61,977 nucleotides of DNA from Streptosporangium saharense (GTDB lineage: Bacteria; Actinomycetota; Actinomycetes; Streptosporangiales; Streptosporangiaceae): positions 1 to 61,977 of the forward strand of contig NZ_JACHJP010000017.1 of the NCBI RefSeq assembly GCF_014203715.1, in the 5' to 3' direction. A program made the translations under genes and the position numbers. Positions 17,924-26,320 of the stretch are shown piece after piece. The notes under the pieces are model-generated. The model saw only the letters and a program-made list of their open reading frames with translations, had not been told where the DNA came from and did no database searches. Position 1 is the stretch's first letter. Every line of letters starts with the position of its first letter.

Positions 17924-18009
17924 GGACCCAAATGACTCTCCGTCAATGGGCGCCGCACGGTACGAACCTTGCCAACGACCAGCTCCGGGACATACCGTTT
18001 GGATCCAAA
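17924..18009. promoter_or_regulatory. Divergent regulatory region with CCAAA-type motifs
   Basis: It holds GGACCCAAATGAC at 17924-17936 and a perfect 12-bp palindrome TTTGGATCCAAA at 17998-18009. Related sequences occur in two other divergent promoters of the catabolic island (37063-37075 and 39749-39760). They are candidate operators for one shared regulator, which is not encoded in the window as far as I can tell. Confidence 0.5.
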
Positions 18010-18048
18010 TCTTTAGATGTCAGGCGACCGACAGGCGGAGGCGTGGCT

Positions 18049-18984
18049 GTGGCGACCCCGAAGATGCTGCTCATCCTCAGCGAGAACTGGACGATGACAC
18101 CGGGTGACGACCTGGCCTCCGTCGTCCGGTGGGCCCGCGAGGCGGAGGAGGCCGGGTTCGACTCGGTGATGCTCAGCGAGCACATCGTCCTCGGTCCCGA
18201 CTCCGGGGCGCTGGGTGTGATGCCCAACCCCAGGGAGTACGCGCTGCCCGGCAACCAGGACCCGGCGACCTCCTGGCCCAACTCGATCGTCCTGCTCAGC
18301 GCCATCGCCGCGGTGACCACCCAGATCCGGCTCGTCGCCGGGGCGATCCTGGCGCCGCTGCGCCACCCGCTGGTGCTGGCCAAGGAGATGGCCACCCTGG
18401 ACCGCCTCAGCCAGGGCCGCCTGGTCGTGCTCCCCACGGTGAGCTGGAGCCGTGACGAGTACGCCGCCCTCGGCGTGCCGTACGAGAAGCGGGGAAAGCT
18501 GCTCGACGAGCACCTCGCCGCGTGGGAGCTGCTCTGGCAGGAGTCTCCTGCGAGCTTCGACGGCGAGTACTACCCGTTCGAGGACGTCTACCTGGAGCCC
18601 AAGCCCTTCCGCCCCGGCGGCCCCACCCTCTGGTTCGGCGGCCAGACCCTGCACGGTCCGCTGCTGCGGCGCCTGGTGCGCTACGGCCACGGCTTCAACC
18701 CGCTGGGCAGGCCGAAGCCCGAGGAGCTCGACCTGCTCGCGAACGCCATGCGCGAGGCCGGACGCGACATCTCCGAGATCGAGATGATCGGCGGCACCCG
18801 GGCGATCTTCCCCGACAACGACTCGGTCGCCGACCTCGACCAGGCGCTGGACACCATCCCCGACCAGATGGCCCAGGGCTTCGACACCTTCTGCATCAAG
18901 CCGTCCCAGTTCACCGACGACCCGCACGACGTCGCGGCCTTCTGCCGCCGCGTGATGGCCCGCGTCGAGACCTTCACCAGCTAA
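18049..18984 (+). CDS. LLM class luciferase-like monooxygenase/oxidoreductase
   Basis: A 311-residue TIM-barrel protein of the luciferase-like monooxygenase superfamily, which uses FMN or F420. Typical segments are WAREAEEAGFDSVMLSEH, the beta strand with IRLVAGAILAPLRHP, LDRLSQGRLVVLP, and GGPTLWFGGQT. GTG 18049 is chosen: GGAGG at 18037-18041 is seven bases upstream, and GTG 18043 is an alternative. It is followed eight bases later by an aldehyde dehydrogenase, so the pair probably runs two consecutive oxidations. Whether the cofactor is FMNH2 or F420 cannot be decided here. Confidence 0.87.
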   Translation: MATPKMLLILSENWTMTPGDDLASVVRWAREAEEAGFDSVMLSEHIVLGPDSGALGVMPNPREYALPGNQDPATSWPNSIVLLSAIAAVTTQIRLVAGAILAPLRHPLVLAKEMATLDRLSQGRLVVLPTVSWSRDEYAALGVPYEKRGKLLDEHLAAWELLWQESPASFDGEYYPFEDVYLEPKPFRPGGPTLWFGGQTLHGPLLRRLVRYGHGFNPLGRPKPEELDLLANAMREAGRDISEIEMIGGTRAIFPDNDSVADLDQALDTIPDQMAQGFDTFCIKPSQFTDDPHDVAAFCRRVMARVETFTS

Positions 18985-18992
18985 GGAGACCC

Positions 18993-20417
18993 ATGGACAC
19001 CCTGCGCAACGTCATCGACGGGCAGAGCCGGGAGCCCGCGGGCGGTGAGTGGATGGACCTCGTCGACCCCGCGACGGAGAAGGTGTACGGCCGCGCCCCC
19101 CGCTCGGGCGCCAAGGACGTCACCGCCGCGGTCACCGCCGCCACCGAGGCCGCGCGCTCCTGGCGGCGCAGCACCCCGGCCAGGCGCCAGGAACTCCTGC
19201 TCGACCTCGTCCGCCTGATGGAGGACAACCTCGAAGCGCTCACCGACGCCGAGGTGCGGGCGACCGGCAAGCCCAGGGGAATCACCCGGCGCGTTGACGT
19301 CGGCGGCTCCATCGACGCCATCCGCTACTTCGCCGGCGCCGCCCGCGTCCTGGAGGGGCTGGGCGCCACCGAATACGCCGAGGGCCACACCTCTTTCGTA
19401 CGGCGTGAGCCGATCGGCGTCGTCGCCCAGGTGACGCCGTGGAACTACCCGCTGATGATGGCCGCCTGGAAGATCGGCCCCGCCCTGGCCGCGGGCAACA
19501 CGCTGGTCATCAAGCCCGCGGACAGCACCCCCGGCTCGACCGTGCTGCTCGGCGAGCTGTGCGCGAAGGTCTTCCCGCCCGGCGTCGTCAACGTCGTCTG
19601 CGGCGACCGCGACACGGGCCGGGCGCTCGTCGAGCACCCCGGCGTCGAGATGGTCGCCATCACCGGCTCCACCCGCGCCGGGATCGAGGTCATGCGCTCG
19701 GCCGCCGACGACCTCAAGGACGTCCACCTGGAACTCGGCGGCAAGGCCCCCGCCGTGGTCTTCGCCGACGTGGACGTTGCCGCGACGGCAAGCTCCATCG
19801 CCGAGGCCGCCTTCTTCAACACCGGCCAGGACTGCACCGCCGTGACCCGCGTGCTGGTCGAGGAGAGCGTCGCCGAGGCCTTCACCGAGGCTTTGGCCAA
19901 GGCCGCTCAGGCGCTGACCGTAGGGGCTCCCGACGAGGAGGGCGTCTTCCTCGGTCCGTCCAACAACGCCGCGCAGGCCGAGCGGGTCGCCGCCTTCGTC
20001 GAGGGCCTGCCCGCCCACGCCCGCGTCGTCACCGGCGGCAACCGCCTGGACCGACCCGGCTACTTCTTCGCCCCGACCGTGGTCGCCGGGGTCCGCCAAG
20101 ACGACGACATCGTCCAGCAGGAGGTCTTCGGCCCGGTCGTGACCGTCCAGTCCTTCGCCGACGAGCGGGAGGCGATCGAGCTGGCCAACGGCGTCCCCTA
20201 CGCCCTGGCCTCCAGCGTCTGGACCCGCGACACGGGCCGGGCGATGCGCCTGACTGCGGAACTGGACTTCGGCGCGGTGTGGGTCAACTGCCACCAGGTG
20301 ATCATCCCCGAACTGCCCCACGGCGGCTTCAAGCACTCGGGCACCGGCAAGGACCTGTCGCGGTACGGCTTCGACGCCTACACCCGCGTGAAGCACGTGA
20401 TGATCAGCCACTCCTGA
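18993..20417 (+). CDS. NAD(P)-dependent aldehyde dehydrogenase
   Basis: A 474-residue ALDH. The catalytic Cys is C281 in FFNTGQDC, the general base E247 in LELGGK, the oxyanion Asn N151 in TPWNYP, and the dinucleotide region is ITGSTRAG. It is closest in style to gamma-aminobutyraldehyde/betaine aldehyde dehydrogenases. ATG 18993 follows AAGGAG (18983-18988), which overlaps the stop of the LLM gene. It probably oxidises the aldehyde made by the LLM enzyme or released by the amidohydrolase. Confidence 0.92.
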   Translation: MDTLRNVIDGQSREPAGGEWMDLVDPATEKVYGRAPRSGAKDVTAAVTAATEAARSWRRSTPARRQELLLDLVRLMEDNLEALTDAEVRATGKPRGITRRVDVGGSIDAIRYFAGAARVLEGLGATEYAEGHTSFVRREPIGVVAQVTPWNYPLMMAAWKIGPALAAGNTLVIKPADSTPGSTVLLGELCAKVFPPGVVNVVCGDRDTGRALVEHPGVEMVAITGSTRAGIEVMRSAADDLKDVHLELGGKAPAVVFADVDVAATASSIAEAAFFNTGQDCTAVTRVLVEESVAEAFTEALAKAAQALTVGAPDEEGVFLGPSNNAAQAERVAAFVEGLPAHARVVTGGNRLDRPGYFFAPTVVAGVRQDDDIVQQEVFGPVVTVQSFADEREAIELANGVPYALASSVWTRDTGRAMRLTAELDFGAVWVNCHQVIIPELPHGGFKHSGTGKDLSRYGFDAYTRVKHVMISHS

Positions 20418-20431
20418 CGACCATCTTTTTC

Positions 20432-20466
20432 GACGTCCCCCGGGTTTGTTGAGCCCGGAGGACGTC
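20432..20466 (+). terminator. Terminator hairpin after the aldehyde dehydrogenase
   Basis: GACGTCC and CCGGG arms pair with CCCGG and GGACGTC around a short T-rich loop, giving a strong stem 15 bases after the stop. There is no long T tract. Confidence 0.6.
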
Positions 20467-20630
20467 TGCCGCTTGAGGGCGGCCTTGTGATGGTTGGCAG
20501 AAATCATGTTGTTTTTGGCAATTAACCCTGTTTTATGAAGAGCCGCGCTGACCTTGAATGAGGGCGTCAGGGACTTTACCTTCGATTTTTTGCAGGTACG
20601 GCCTCACCACTCACAAAGAGGAGTTCGGTC

Positions 20631-20903
20631 TTGATCAAACGCGCGATGCAGCTGGGTTCGCTGGTGGCGGCAGGGTTCATGATGACCGCCACCCTGGCCG
20701 TCCCCGCCCAGGCGGCCCAGGTCGCCCACGGTGGCACCTCGTACACGGCGGAAATGGTACGGCGTATCGTAGAAGGGCCGTTCTACGTCAAAGATTATTG
20801 CGAGTACGCTGTCCTGAATTATTGGCAGCCGTACAACGGGCAGTGCCTTCTCGACTCCGAATGGCCCGGCAGCTCCCGCTGGTGGATCTGGGCCGACCAG
20901 TGA
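20631..20903 (+). CDS. Small secreted protein of unknown function (TTG start)
   Basis: A 90-residue protein with a clear Sec signal: a basic N-terminus, a hydrophobic core, and a predicted cut after VPAQA at about residue 28. The mature chain is about 62 residues, rich in Trp and Tyr, with two Cys that could form one disulfide (DYCEY ... GQCLL). The start is TTG 20631, supported by AAGAGGAG seven bases upstream; ATG 20646 would shorten the signal's basic part. No family is recognised. It is isolated between two hairpins, so it is probably its own transcript. The upstream DNA is AT-rich. Confidence 0.72.
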   Translation: MIKRAMQLGSLVAAGFMMTATLAVPAQAAQVAHGGTSYTAEMVRRIVEGPFYVKDYCEYAVLNYWQPYNGQCLLDSEWPGSSRWWIWADQ

Positions 20904-20958
20904 GCCTCGCCAGGTGAGTGTGCCGTTTCCGCAGGAAACGACGCTGCCGTCCGCGTCC

Positions 20959-20981
20959 GTTACCTGCGGAAACAGGTAAAC
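20959..20981. terminator. Hairpin between the secreted-protein gene and the RNA-ligase-like gene
   Basis: GTTACCTG (20959-20966) pairs with CAGGTAAAC (20973-20981), followed by CTTTC. A second small stem (CGTTTCC/GGAAACG, 20924-20940) lies just before it. Confidence 0.5.
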
Positions 20982-20988
20982 CTTTCGA

Positions 20989-21606
20989 TCAGGCGCCCAG
21001 CTTCAGGGTCGTGACGATTCTCCATCGGTACCGACCCTCGTCCCGGTTCAGATCGATCAGCGACACCCGGTCAAAGGTGACGGGAATGCTCTTGCGATAA
21101 CCGTCCAGTGCCTGCCGGATGGGACCCAACGGTTCGCCGTCGATGTTGGCGTAGGCGAGGCTGACGCGCGGACAGAACCCCTGCTCGGCCTCGGGCACCC
21201 GGTCCGCTCCCCACACCCGGCCGATGCCCGCCCTGATGGCCGCCCGCGCCCGGACGAGCTCCGCCGCGGGATCGGCCGGAAGGTGAACGCCCCCGGCATC
21301 GACCGTCAGCGGCCCCAGCCGCGTGGTGATCGGGCCGAGCCCGGCCAACTGCCCGGCCACCTCGTCGCCGATGGCCGTCAGGTCCTCCTGGCTCACCTCG
21401 TCGGCGAAACCGACCCCCTGGGTGGTCAGGTGCAACCACTGGGAGGGAATGGGATCCAGCGCCCTCACCGCGCGCAGCGCGGGCCGTATCCAATGGGCGA
21501 ACACGTGCAGGGCCGGTTGGTTCTCCACCGGAAAGTGCCACATGTAGAACCCCCGCCCGGGCCGCCACCCCGGCCGCCGCCAGTGATCACAAGTCTCGCC
21601 GCCCAC
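20989..21606 (-). CDS. 2'-5' RNA ligase / cyclic phosphodiesterase-like protein with one altered motif
   Basis: A 205-residue 2H-phosphoesterase-like protein. The N-terminus (CDHWRRPGWRPG) is the usual opening of the actinobacterial branch. The first HxT motif is present (WLHLTTQGVGF, about residues 55-65). The second motif reads PRVSLAYAN, with Arg (codon CGC) where His is expected, so one of the two catalytic His residues appears replaced. GTG 21606 is chosen because GAGGGG sits six bases upstream. The family acts on 2',3'-cyclic phosphates; activity of this copy is doubtful. Confidence 0.7.
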   Translation of the reverse strand: MGGETCDHWRRPGWRPGRGFYMWHFPVENQPALHVFAHWIRPALRAVRALDPIPSQWLHLTTQGVGFADEVSQEDLTAIGDEVAGQLAGLGPITTRLGPLTVDAGGVHLPADPAAELVRARAAIRAGIGRVWGADRVPEAEQGFCPRVSLAYANIDGEPLGPIRQALDGYRKSIPVTFDRVSLIDLNRDEGRYRWRIVTTLKLGA

Positions 21607-21670
21607 ACCCCACCCCTCGCCGTACGGCCTGCTACCACCATGTCCTACCCGCCATACCGAGATGGAGCAG

Positions 21671-21742
21671 GGTGGTTCAGACGGGTTCGGCGCCGTGAGC
21701 TGCGGCGATGGCGTCGATGTGACGGGCCAGGTCGAAGTCCTT
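21671..21742 (-). pseudogene. Duplicated 3' fragment of the pterin dehydratase gene
   Basis: About 72 bases match the intact gene end at 22674-22745 with only a few differences, including the stop codon context and about 20 C-terminal codons. It lies just beyond the 3' end of the HAD gene, so the two copies flank that gene as direct repeats. It has no start and cannot be expressed as a protein. Confidence 0.8.
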
Positions 21743-21768
21743 CTTCCCAGAGAGGTTTCCATACGTGG

Positions 21769-22473
21769 TCAAGGGCAGTGGGCGGGGTCGTGGAGGGCTG
21801 CCAGGAAGCGTGTGGTGTCTCGCAGATCCGGCAGCACGCAGGACGCCCCCGCCTCACGGAGTTCCTCGACCCCGCTGCGGCCGGTCGCCACGGCGATGAC
21901 CGGCACACCGTTTTGCATGGCGGCTTCCACGTCGGCGGGAGTGTCACCGACGACCACCGCCTCATGTGGTTCCAGTGGCCCGCCGTACAGGGCGGCGGCG
22001 CGTTTCACCGCGATGCGCACCAGCTCGGCCCGCGCGTCGTCGTCCTCACCGAACGCCCCCGCCTCCCAGGCGATGGCACGATCAAGCCCGAACGTGTGCA
22101 GCTTGAACCGCGCGACCTCACGGACGTTGCCGGTCACCACCGTCTGCATGACGCCACCCATGTCGGCCACGGCCTGCAACGCCGCAGCCGCCCCCGCCAG
22201 AGCATGACCCCGCTGCCGCACCTCACCCCGCCGCAGCAGATGAGCCTCGGCCAAAGCAGCCGCGAACCGCTCGAAATCGTCTCTGTCTGTTGTCAGGCCG
22301 TGTAGCCGGGCTGTCTCCCGGAAGATCACCGCCTCCGTGATGCCGTCGATCTTCGCCTGCTGTCGCATGACCACCCCGGTCACCCGCTCGAACGCCTGCG
22401 CCGACAACTCACGCCCAACGCCCCCCATGTCCACAAGCGTATGGTCGACGTCCCACAACACCACCCGAACCAC
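21769..22473 (-). CDS. HAD-superfamily hydrolase
   Basis: A 234-residue haloacid-dehalogenase-like phosphatase. Motif I is DVDHTLVD near the N-terminus, motif II is VVTGN, and the late motif is VVVGDTPADVEAA with the conserved acidic pair. A helical cap of the phosphoglycolate-phosphatase type lies between motif I and motif II. The start is taken as GTG 22473, seven bases after AAGGGG; other GTG codons nearby are possible. The substrate is unknown. The gene is flanked by direct repeats derived from the neighbouring gene, suggesting it arrived by a recombination event. Confidence 0.83.
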   Translation of the reverse strand: MVRVVLWDVDHTLVDMGGVGRELSAQAFERVTGVVMRQQAKIDGITEAVIFRETARLHGLTTDRDDFERFAAALAEAHLLRRGEVRQRGHALAGAAAALQAVADMGGVMQTVVTGNVREVARFKLHTFGLDRAIAWEAGAFGEDDDARAELVRIAVKRAAALYGGPLEPHEAVVVGDTPADVEAAMQNGVPVIAVATGRSGVEELREAGASCVLPDLRDTTRFLAALHDPAHCP

Positions 22474-22673
22474 CGCCACCCCCCTTGATGTACGGCACGC
22501 TTCTATCGCAGGATCACCTGAAGGCCAGGCGTTGGAAAGAGACACCCCAGGCGAGGTTCCCAGCAGTCAAACCGCCAGACCAAAACCGGAGGCCTCCCGG
22601 CTGCCTCATCTTCGGATCGACTCCCTGACCGGACTACCAGACGGGATAGCGACCCTCAACGCCGAGGAGTGAA

Positions 22674-22745
22674 GGTGGTTCAGGCGGGTTCGGCGCCGTG
22701 AGCTGCGGCGATGGCGTCGATGTGGTGGGCCAGGTCGAAGTCCTT
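22674..22745 (-). repeat. Direct repeat partner within the intact pterin dehydratase gene
   Basis: It is the intact counterpart of the fragment at 21671-21742, in the same orientation, with an offset of 1003 bases. It covers the last codons of the 22680-22988 gene. Confidence 0.8.
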
Positions 22746-22988
22746 GGCGGTGAGGCGGTGCCCGGCGTCGTGGGTGGTGATGACGAAGCGGATCCGCTGC
22801 CAGGTGATGTGCATGTCAGGGTGATGCCCGATCTCACGGGCCTTGGCCGCGACGTACATCGCCAGGTGCACACACTCGTGGTAGGTGTGCCGGAAGGTCC
22901 GCTCGATCGCCTGACCGTGCCGCTCCCAGCTGGGCAGGTCGGCCAGTTGTTCGGTGATCTCCTCGTCGGACAACGGGTGGGGAGTCAT
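22680..22988 (-). CDS. 4a-hydroxytetrahydrobiopterin dehydratase (pterin-4a-carbinolamine dehydratase)
   Basis: A 102-residue protein with the full PCD/DCoH motif. GHHPDMHITWQRIRF carries the two adjacent His plus the downstream Trp region, and VITTHDAGHRLTAKDFDLAHHID carries the third catalytic His/Asp region. The family dehydrates 4a-hydroxy-tetrahydropterin to recycle the cofactor of aromatic amino acid hydroxylases. The start is the second of two adjacent ATGs (22988), six bases after AAGGAG. No pterin-dependent hydroxylase is seen in the window. The CRISPR remnant lies just upstream. Confidence 0.88.
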   Translation of the reverse strand: MTPHPLSDEEITEQLADLPSWERHGQAIERTFRHTYHECVHLAMYVAAKAREIGHHPDMHITWQRIRFVITTHDAGHRLTAKDFDLAHHIDAIAAAHGAEPA

Positions 22989-23043
22989 CATCGTCTCCTT
23001 GGCGAGGGGCGTTGTAGGCCGCAGACATGATTCGCACGGTGGT

Positions 23044-23137
23044 GTTGCTGTGCCCCTCCAGGGCGATGAGCGACCCGTCGCCACGTTCAACTTGGAGAAC
23101 GGCGGCGTGTTGCGAACCCTTCAGGGTGATGAGTGAT
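23044..23137 (-). CRISPR. Decayed two-repeat CRISPR remnant
   Basis: A 29-base repeat at 23109-23137 (core GCGAACCCTTCAGGGTGATG) matches the repeats of the array at 58318-58544 at every base but the last. A degenerate copy at 23044-23074 has about four changes in its last 22 bases and a two-base insertion. They enclose a 34-base spacer (23075-23108), about the spacer length seen in the main array. There are no cas genes nearby. It sits in the 150-base gap between two genes. Confidence 0.7.
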
Positions 23138-23138
23138 T

Positions 23139-23987
23139 TCACCGTGCCTGGGCGGGTGGGGTTGTGCCCGGGGTGTGGCAGGTGAGGATGCCGCCGTGGC
23201 AGGTGATGGTGAAGGCGCCTTGGGTCTCGATGGCGGTGGTTGCCAGGTCGGTGGCGTGGTGGATGGTCTGGTGGAAGGGGACGTCGCTGAGGTGGGCCCA
23301 GGCTTCGTAGGAGGCCAGGTGGGCGGTGATTGGTGCGGGGTCGGTGAGGGTGATGGTGCCGGGCAGGTGCCGTACGCGGATGCCGGTGAAGGCTTCGGCG
23401 AGGTAGCCGGGGGCTTTTTCCAGGGAGAAGCGGGAGCTGAGGGAGACGCGGGTGGGACCTTCGAGCAGGCCAAGGATGTGGCCTGCGGCGGTGCTCCAGA
23501 GCTGGTCGAGTTCGTGTTTGTCGGTGTCGCCGTTGGTGGAGGCGATGAGCAGGCCGCCGGGGCGTAGGACGCGGGCGAGTTCGGTGATCGTGGCGGGGAT
23601 GTCACTGACGTGGTAGAGCATGTGCAGCGCCAGGACGGCATCGACGCTGTGGTCGGCCAAGGGCAGGGTTTGGGCGTCGGCCACGAGGACCGGTGGTGGG
23701 AGGTGGGTAAGGATGCCCGCTGACAGGTCCAGGCCCACGAGGTGCAGGTCTGGCCGGTGGGTGCGCAGGTGGTTGAGGAATGTGCCGTTGCCGCAGCCGA
23801 CGTCCACGACGGTGCCGGTGACGGCGGCCAACTCTTCGGCGACGATGGCGGGCAGGTCGTAGCGGGGCTGCTGCCAGCGGTAGATCGACTGCCGGGCGGC
23901 GAGGTGGCGCTCATCGGCGTAGGCGTGCTCGGCGAGGATGGCCTTGTCAGCAACGGCGGCGTCCTGCTGCGTGGTGTTGCTCGTCAC
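23139..23987 (-). CDS. Class I SAM-dependent methyltransferase
   Basis: A 282-residue methyltransferase. Motif I VVDVGCGNGTF lies at about residues 59-69, an acidic residue after strand 2 is in LVGLDLS, and PLADHSVDAVLALHMLYHV is motif II of the Methyltransf_11 type, followed by LRPGGLLIAST. GTG 23987 has AGGAG six bases upstream and overlaps the TGA of the inositol-phosphatase-like gene in GTGA, so the two are coupled. The substrate is unknown. Confidence 0.87.
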   Translation of the reverse strand: MTSNTTQQDAAVADKAILAEHAYADERHLAARQSIYRWQQPRYDLPAIVAEELAAVTGTVVDVGCGNGTFLNHLRTHRPDLHLVGLDLSAGILTHLPPPVLVADAQTLPLADHSVDAVLALHMLYHVSDIPATITELARVLRPGGLLIASTNGDTDKHELDQLWSTAAGHILGLLEGPTRVSLSSRFSLEKAPGYLAEAFTGIRVRHLPGTITLTDPAPITAHLASYEAWAHLSDVPFHQTIHHATDLATTAIETQGAFTITCHGGILTCHTPGTTPPAQAR

Positions 23988-24838
23988 GTGGGCTCCTGCG
24001 GAGGATTCGTAAGTGCGGGACGAGAACGAGTTTCCCTGCTGAGGTTCTTGTCTGCTTCGGCGATGAGGTTGAGCAGGTCGGTGAGGATCGCTGGGGTGGT
24101 GGCGATGGTGGCCTGGGCGTTGACGGTGTGTGGGGTGCCGTCCAGGTCGACGACCACGGCTCCGGCCTCGCGGGCGATGAGTACGCCTGCGGCGGTGTCC
24201 CATGGTTTGTTGCTCAGCATGATCGCCGCGTCGATGCGGCCTTGGGCTACCCAGGCCAGATCGACGGCGGCTGAGCCGAACATCCGGACCCGCTGCACCC
24301 GGGCGGCCAACTCGCCGGTGACGGCCAGGCGCAGCCGGTTCCTTGTGTCGGCAGCCTGGCCTACGGCGTAGTCGCCGATGCCCACGATTGCCTCGGCCAG
24401 GTCAGTGGCTTGGCCGCAGTGGATGGGTCGGCCGTCGAGGTGTGCTCCGTGGCCGTGGGCGGCGCTGTAGCGGGAGCTGAGAAAGGGCAGGTCGATCACC
24501 CCGAGGACAGAGGTGTCGCCGTCGATCAGTCCGAGGGACACCCCGCACAGGGGGATGCCGTGCAGGAAGTTGGCGGTGCCGTCCACCGGATCGAGTGCCC
24601 ACACCGGCCCTGCTCCTCTGGCGGGGCCGCCTTCTTCCTCTCCGAGGAAGGCGATCTCGGGGGTTTCCCGGGTGAGGAAGTCCCGCACGGCGTGTTCCAC
24701 TGCGTAGTCGACCTCGGTGGCCATGTCACGGTCGCCCTTGGCGGTGACGACGCCGGGCAGGCGGGTTGTGAGGATGTCGGCGGCGATGGTTACGGCCTGC
24801 TCGGCGATCGGCAGGAGCGTACGGACGTCAGGGGTCAT
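23984..24838 (-). CDS. Inositol monophosphatase family protein
   Basis: A 284-residue Mg-dependent phosphatase of the IMPase/FBPase/CysQ superfamily. Metal motifs are LGEEEGG, WALDPVDGTANF (the DPxDGT signature) and KPWDTAAG near the C-terminus. ATG 24838 is preferred over ATG 24859, which has no visible ribosome site; both are in frame. It is the first gene of a two-gene operon with the methyltransferase and diverges from the XRE-TPR regulator at 25037. It could act on inositol phosphates, histidinol phosphate or PAP; sequence alone does not decide. Confidence 0.87.
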   Translation of the reverse strand: MTPDVRTLLPIAEQAVTIAADILTTRLPGVVTAKGDRDMATEVDYAVEHAVRDFLTRETPEIAFLGEEEGGPARGAGPVWALDPVDGTANFLHGIPLCGVSLGLIDGDTSVLGVIDLPFLSSRYSAAHGHGAHLDGRPIHCGQATDLAEAIVGIGDYAVGQAADTRNRLRLAVTGELAARVQRVRMFGSAAVDLAWVAQGRIDAAIMLSNKPWDTAAGVLIAREAGAVVVDLDGTPHTVNAQATIATTPAILTDLLNLIAEADKNLSRETRSRPALTNPPQEPT

Positions 24839-25036
24839 ACCGGCAGGCTCCGCTCCCATATCGAGGTGAACACCCGATCGAAGGCTGTCCGTCTCACCTT
24901 ATTGGTTAAAGGGATGATTCGGATGATCATGTGTGGTCACCGCCTGCTTCTGACAGAACTAATGGCGAACTCTTCACACAGGAACCACCTCACGCCATAG
25001 CCTGAAATTGCGATACCGCGAGGAAGGTGCAGTGCC

Positions 25037-26221
25037 TTGAGCGACGCCAGCACGACAGTCGGACAACGGCTGCAAGCCAACCGCCTCAACCGTGGCTATA
25101 CCCAGGCTGAACTCGCGCGTCGCGCGGGTGTCAGCGTGGACCTGATCTCGATGCTGGAACGCGATGTGCGTGAGTCCATGTCGTGGGCGTCGATGGTGAA
25201 GCTGGCACGAGCCCTTGACATCGACCCAGGAGTAATCGCTGGGAAATCCTCGCGCCTGGATCGTGTTCCAGGGGCCTCCGCGCTGGCGGTACGGGATGCG
25301 GTCATCAACCCTGATCTGCTTGAACTCCATCCTGATCACGATGGTGAACCGACGTCCTTGGCGGAACTCTGGCGACTGATCGAAAGGGCGTACGGTGCGT
25401 ACTTTGGTGGCGAGTTCGGAGTGCTTGCCGCTGAATTGCCGGGACTGATCAATGAATGTCGCCTGCTGGAATCCGCAGATCCGGCGGCGGCTGCTCCGTT
25501 GTCCCATGCCTGGCAGCTCGCCGGGTCGGTCCTGGTGCACACCGGTCGCGACGACGCGGCGGCCATCGCCGCCGAACGTGCCATCCAGGCGGCGCGTAAG
25601 GGAAATGACGAATGGCGTCTGGCGACCCAGTACGGGGTCTACTGCTGGGTGATGCTGCACCAAGGGCGGGCGGATGAGTCGGAACGCCTCGCCATGCGGG
25701 CCGCCGATGCCATAGAGCCGTCGATGTCGAGGGCGGCGTCGGAGCAGATCGCCGTCTGGGGAGGGCTCGTGCTCCAAGCCGCTGTCGCGCGCGGGAGCAC
25801 AGGTGATGTGGACGGTGCGGAGAACTACCTCAGGATGGCGGCTGCGGCGGCCGCCCGGCTGGGGACCGACCGGCATGACTACTGGACGTCGTTCGGACCC
25901 ACTCATGTCGCGATCCAGACCACCCACATCATGACCTCCGCGCATCGACCCGACCGGGCGCTGAAAGCGTCTCGGGCTGTGAACCCGCAGGGGTTGTTCA
26001 AGGTCCAGTACGGGCGTCATCTGCTGGACGTGAGCCGAGCGCTTCTGGAGCGGCGCCGTACCGACGAGGCCGAAGAGACCGCCACGCGAGCGCTGGATCT
26101 GTCTGCTGAATGGTTCCGTCATCAGAGTGTCGCGGAAAGCCTTGTGCATGATCTTGTTGGGCGCAAAACTCGTCTTAATGCCAGATTGCGCACTTTGCTC
26201 CAGGGGGTCGAGCGCAACTGA
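25037..26221 (+). CDS. XRE-family regulator with C-terminal TPR-like domain
   Basis: A 394-residue protein. An N-terminal Cro/CI helix-turn-helix (VGQRLQANRLNRGYTQAELA ... VSVDLISMLERD, about residues 8-65) is followed by a long helical region of the tetratricopeptide type, often a peptide- or ligand-sensing part. The start is TTG 25037 with AGGAAGG about nine bases upstream. It is divergent from the phosphatase/methyltransferase operon, which it may control. The downstream GW genes read in the same direction after a gap of about 100 bases. Confidence 0.85.
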   Translation: MSDASTTVGQRLQANRLNRGYTQAELARRAGVSVDLISMLERDVRESMSWASMVKLARALDIDPGVIAGKSSRLDRVPGASALAVRDAVINPDLLELHPDHDGEPTSLAELWRLIERAYGAYFGGEFGVLAAELPGLINECRLLESADPAAAAPLSHAWQLAGSVLVHTGRDDAAAIAAERAIQAARKGNDEWRLATQYGVYCWVMLHQGRADESERLAMRAADAIEPSMSRAASEQIAVWGGLVLQAAVARGSTGDVDGAENYLRMAAAAAARLGTDRHDYWTSFGPTHVAIQTTHIMTSAHRPDRALKASRAVNPQGLFKVQYGRHLLDVSRALLERRRTDEAEETATRALDLSAEWFRHQSVAESLVHDLVGRKTRLNARLRTLLQGVERN

Positions 26222-26320
26222 CCTGCGGTTCGTACACCATGTACGACACCTTTTTCTCTCGCCTTCAAACCCTACGTTGCGTCCCTGGGAAGAAATGCAG
26301 GAGAGCCCTAGTCTCAGGGC

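Noticed and set aside
22801..22830. Another copy of the CRISPR repeat core (TCAGGGTGATG)
   Set aside because: It lies in the coding sequence of the pterin dehydratase, only 11 bases match, and there is no repeat partner.
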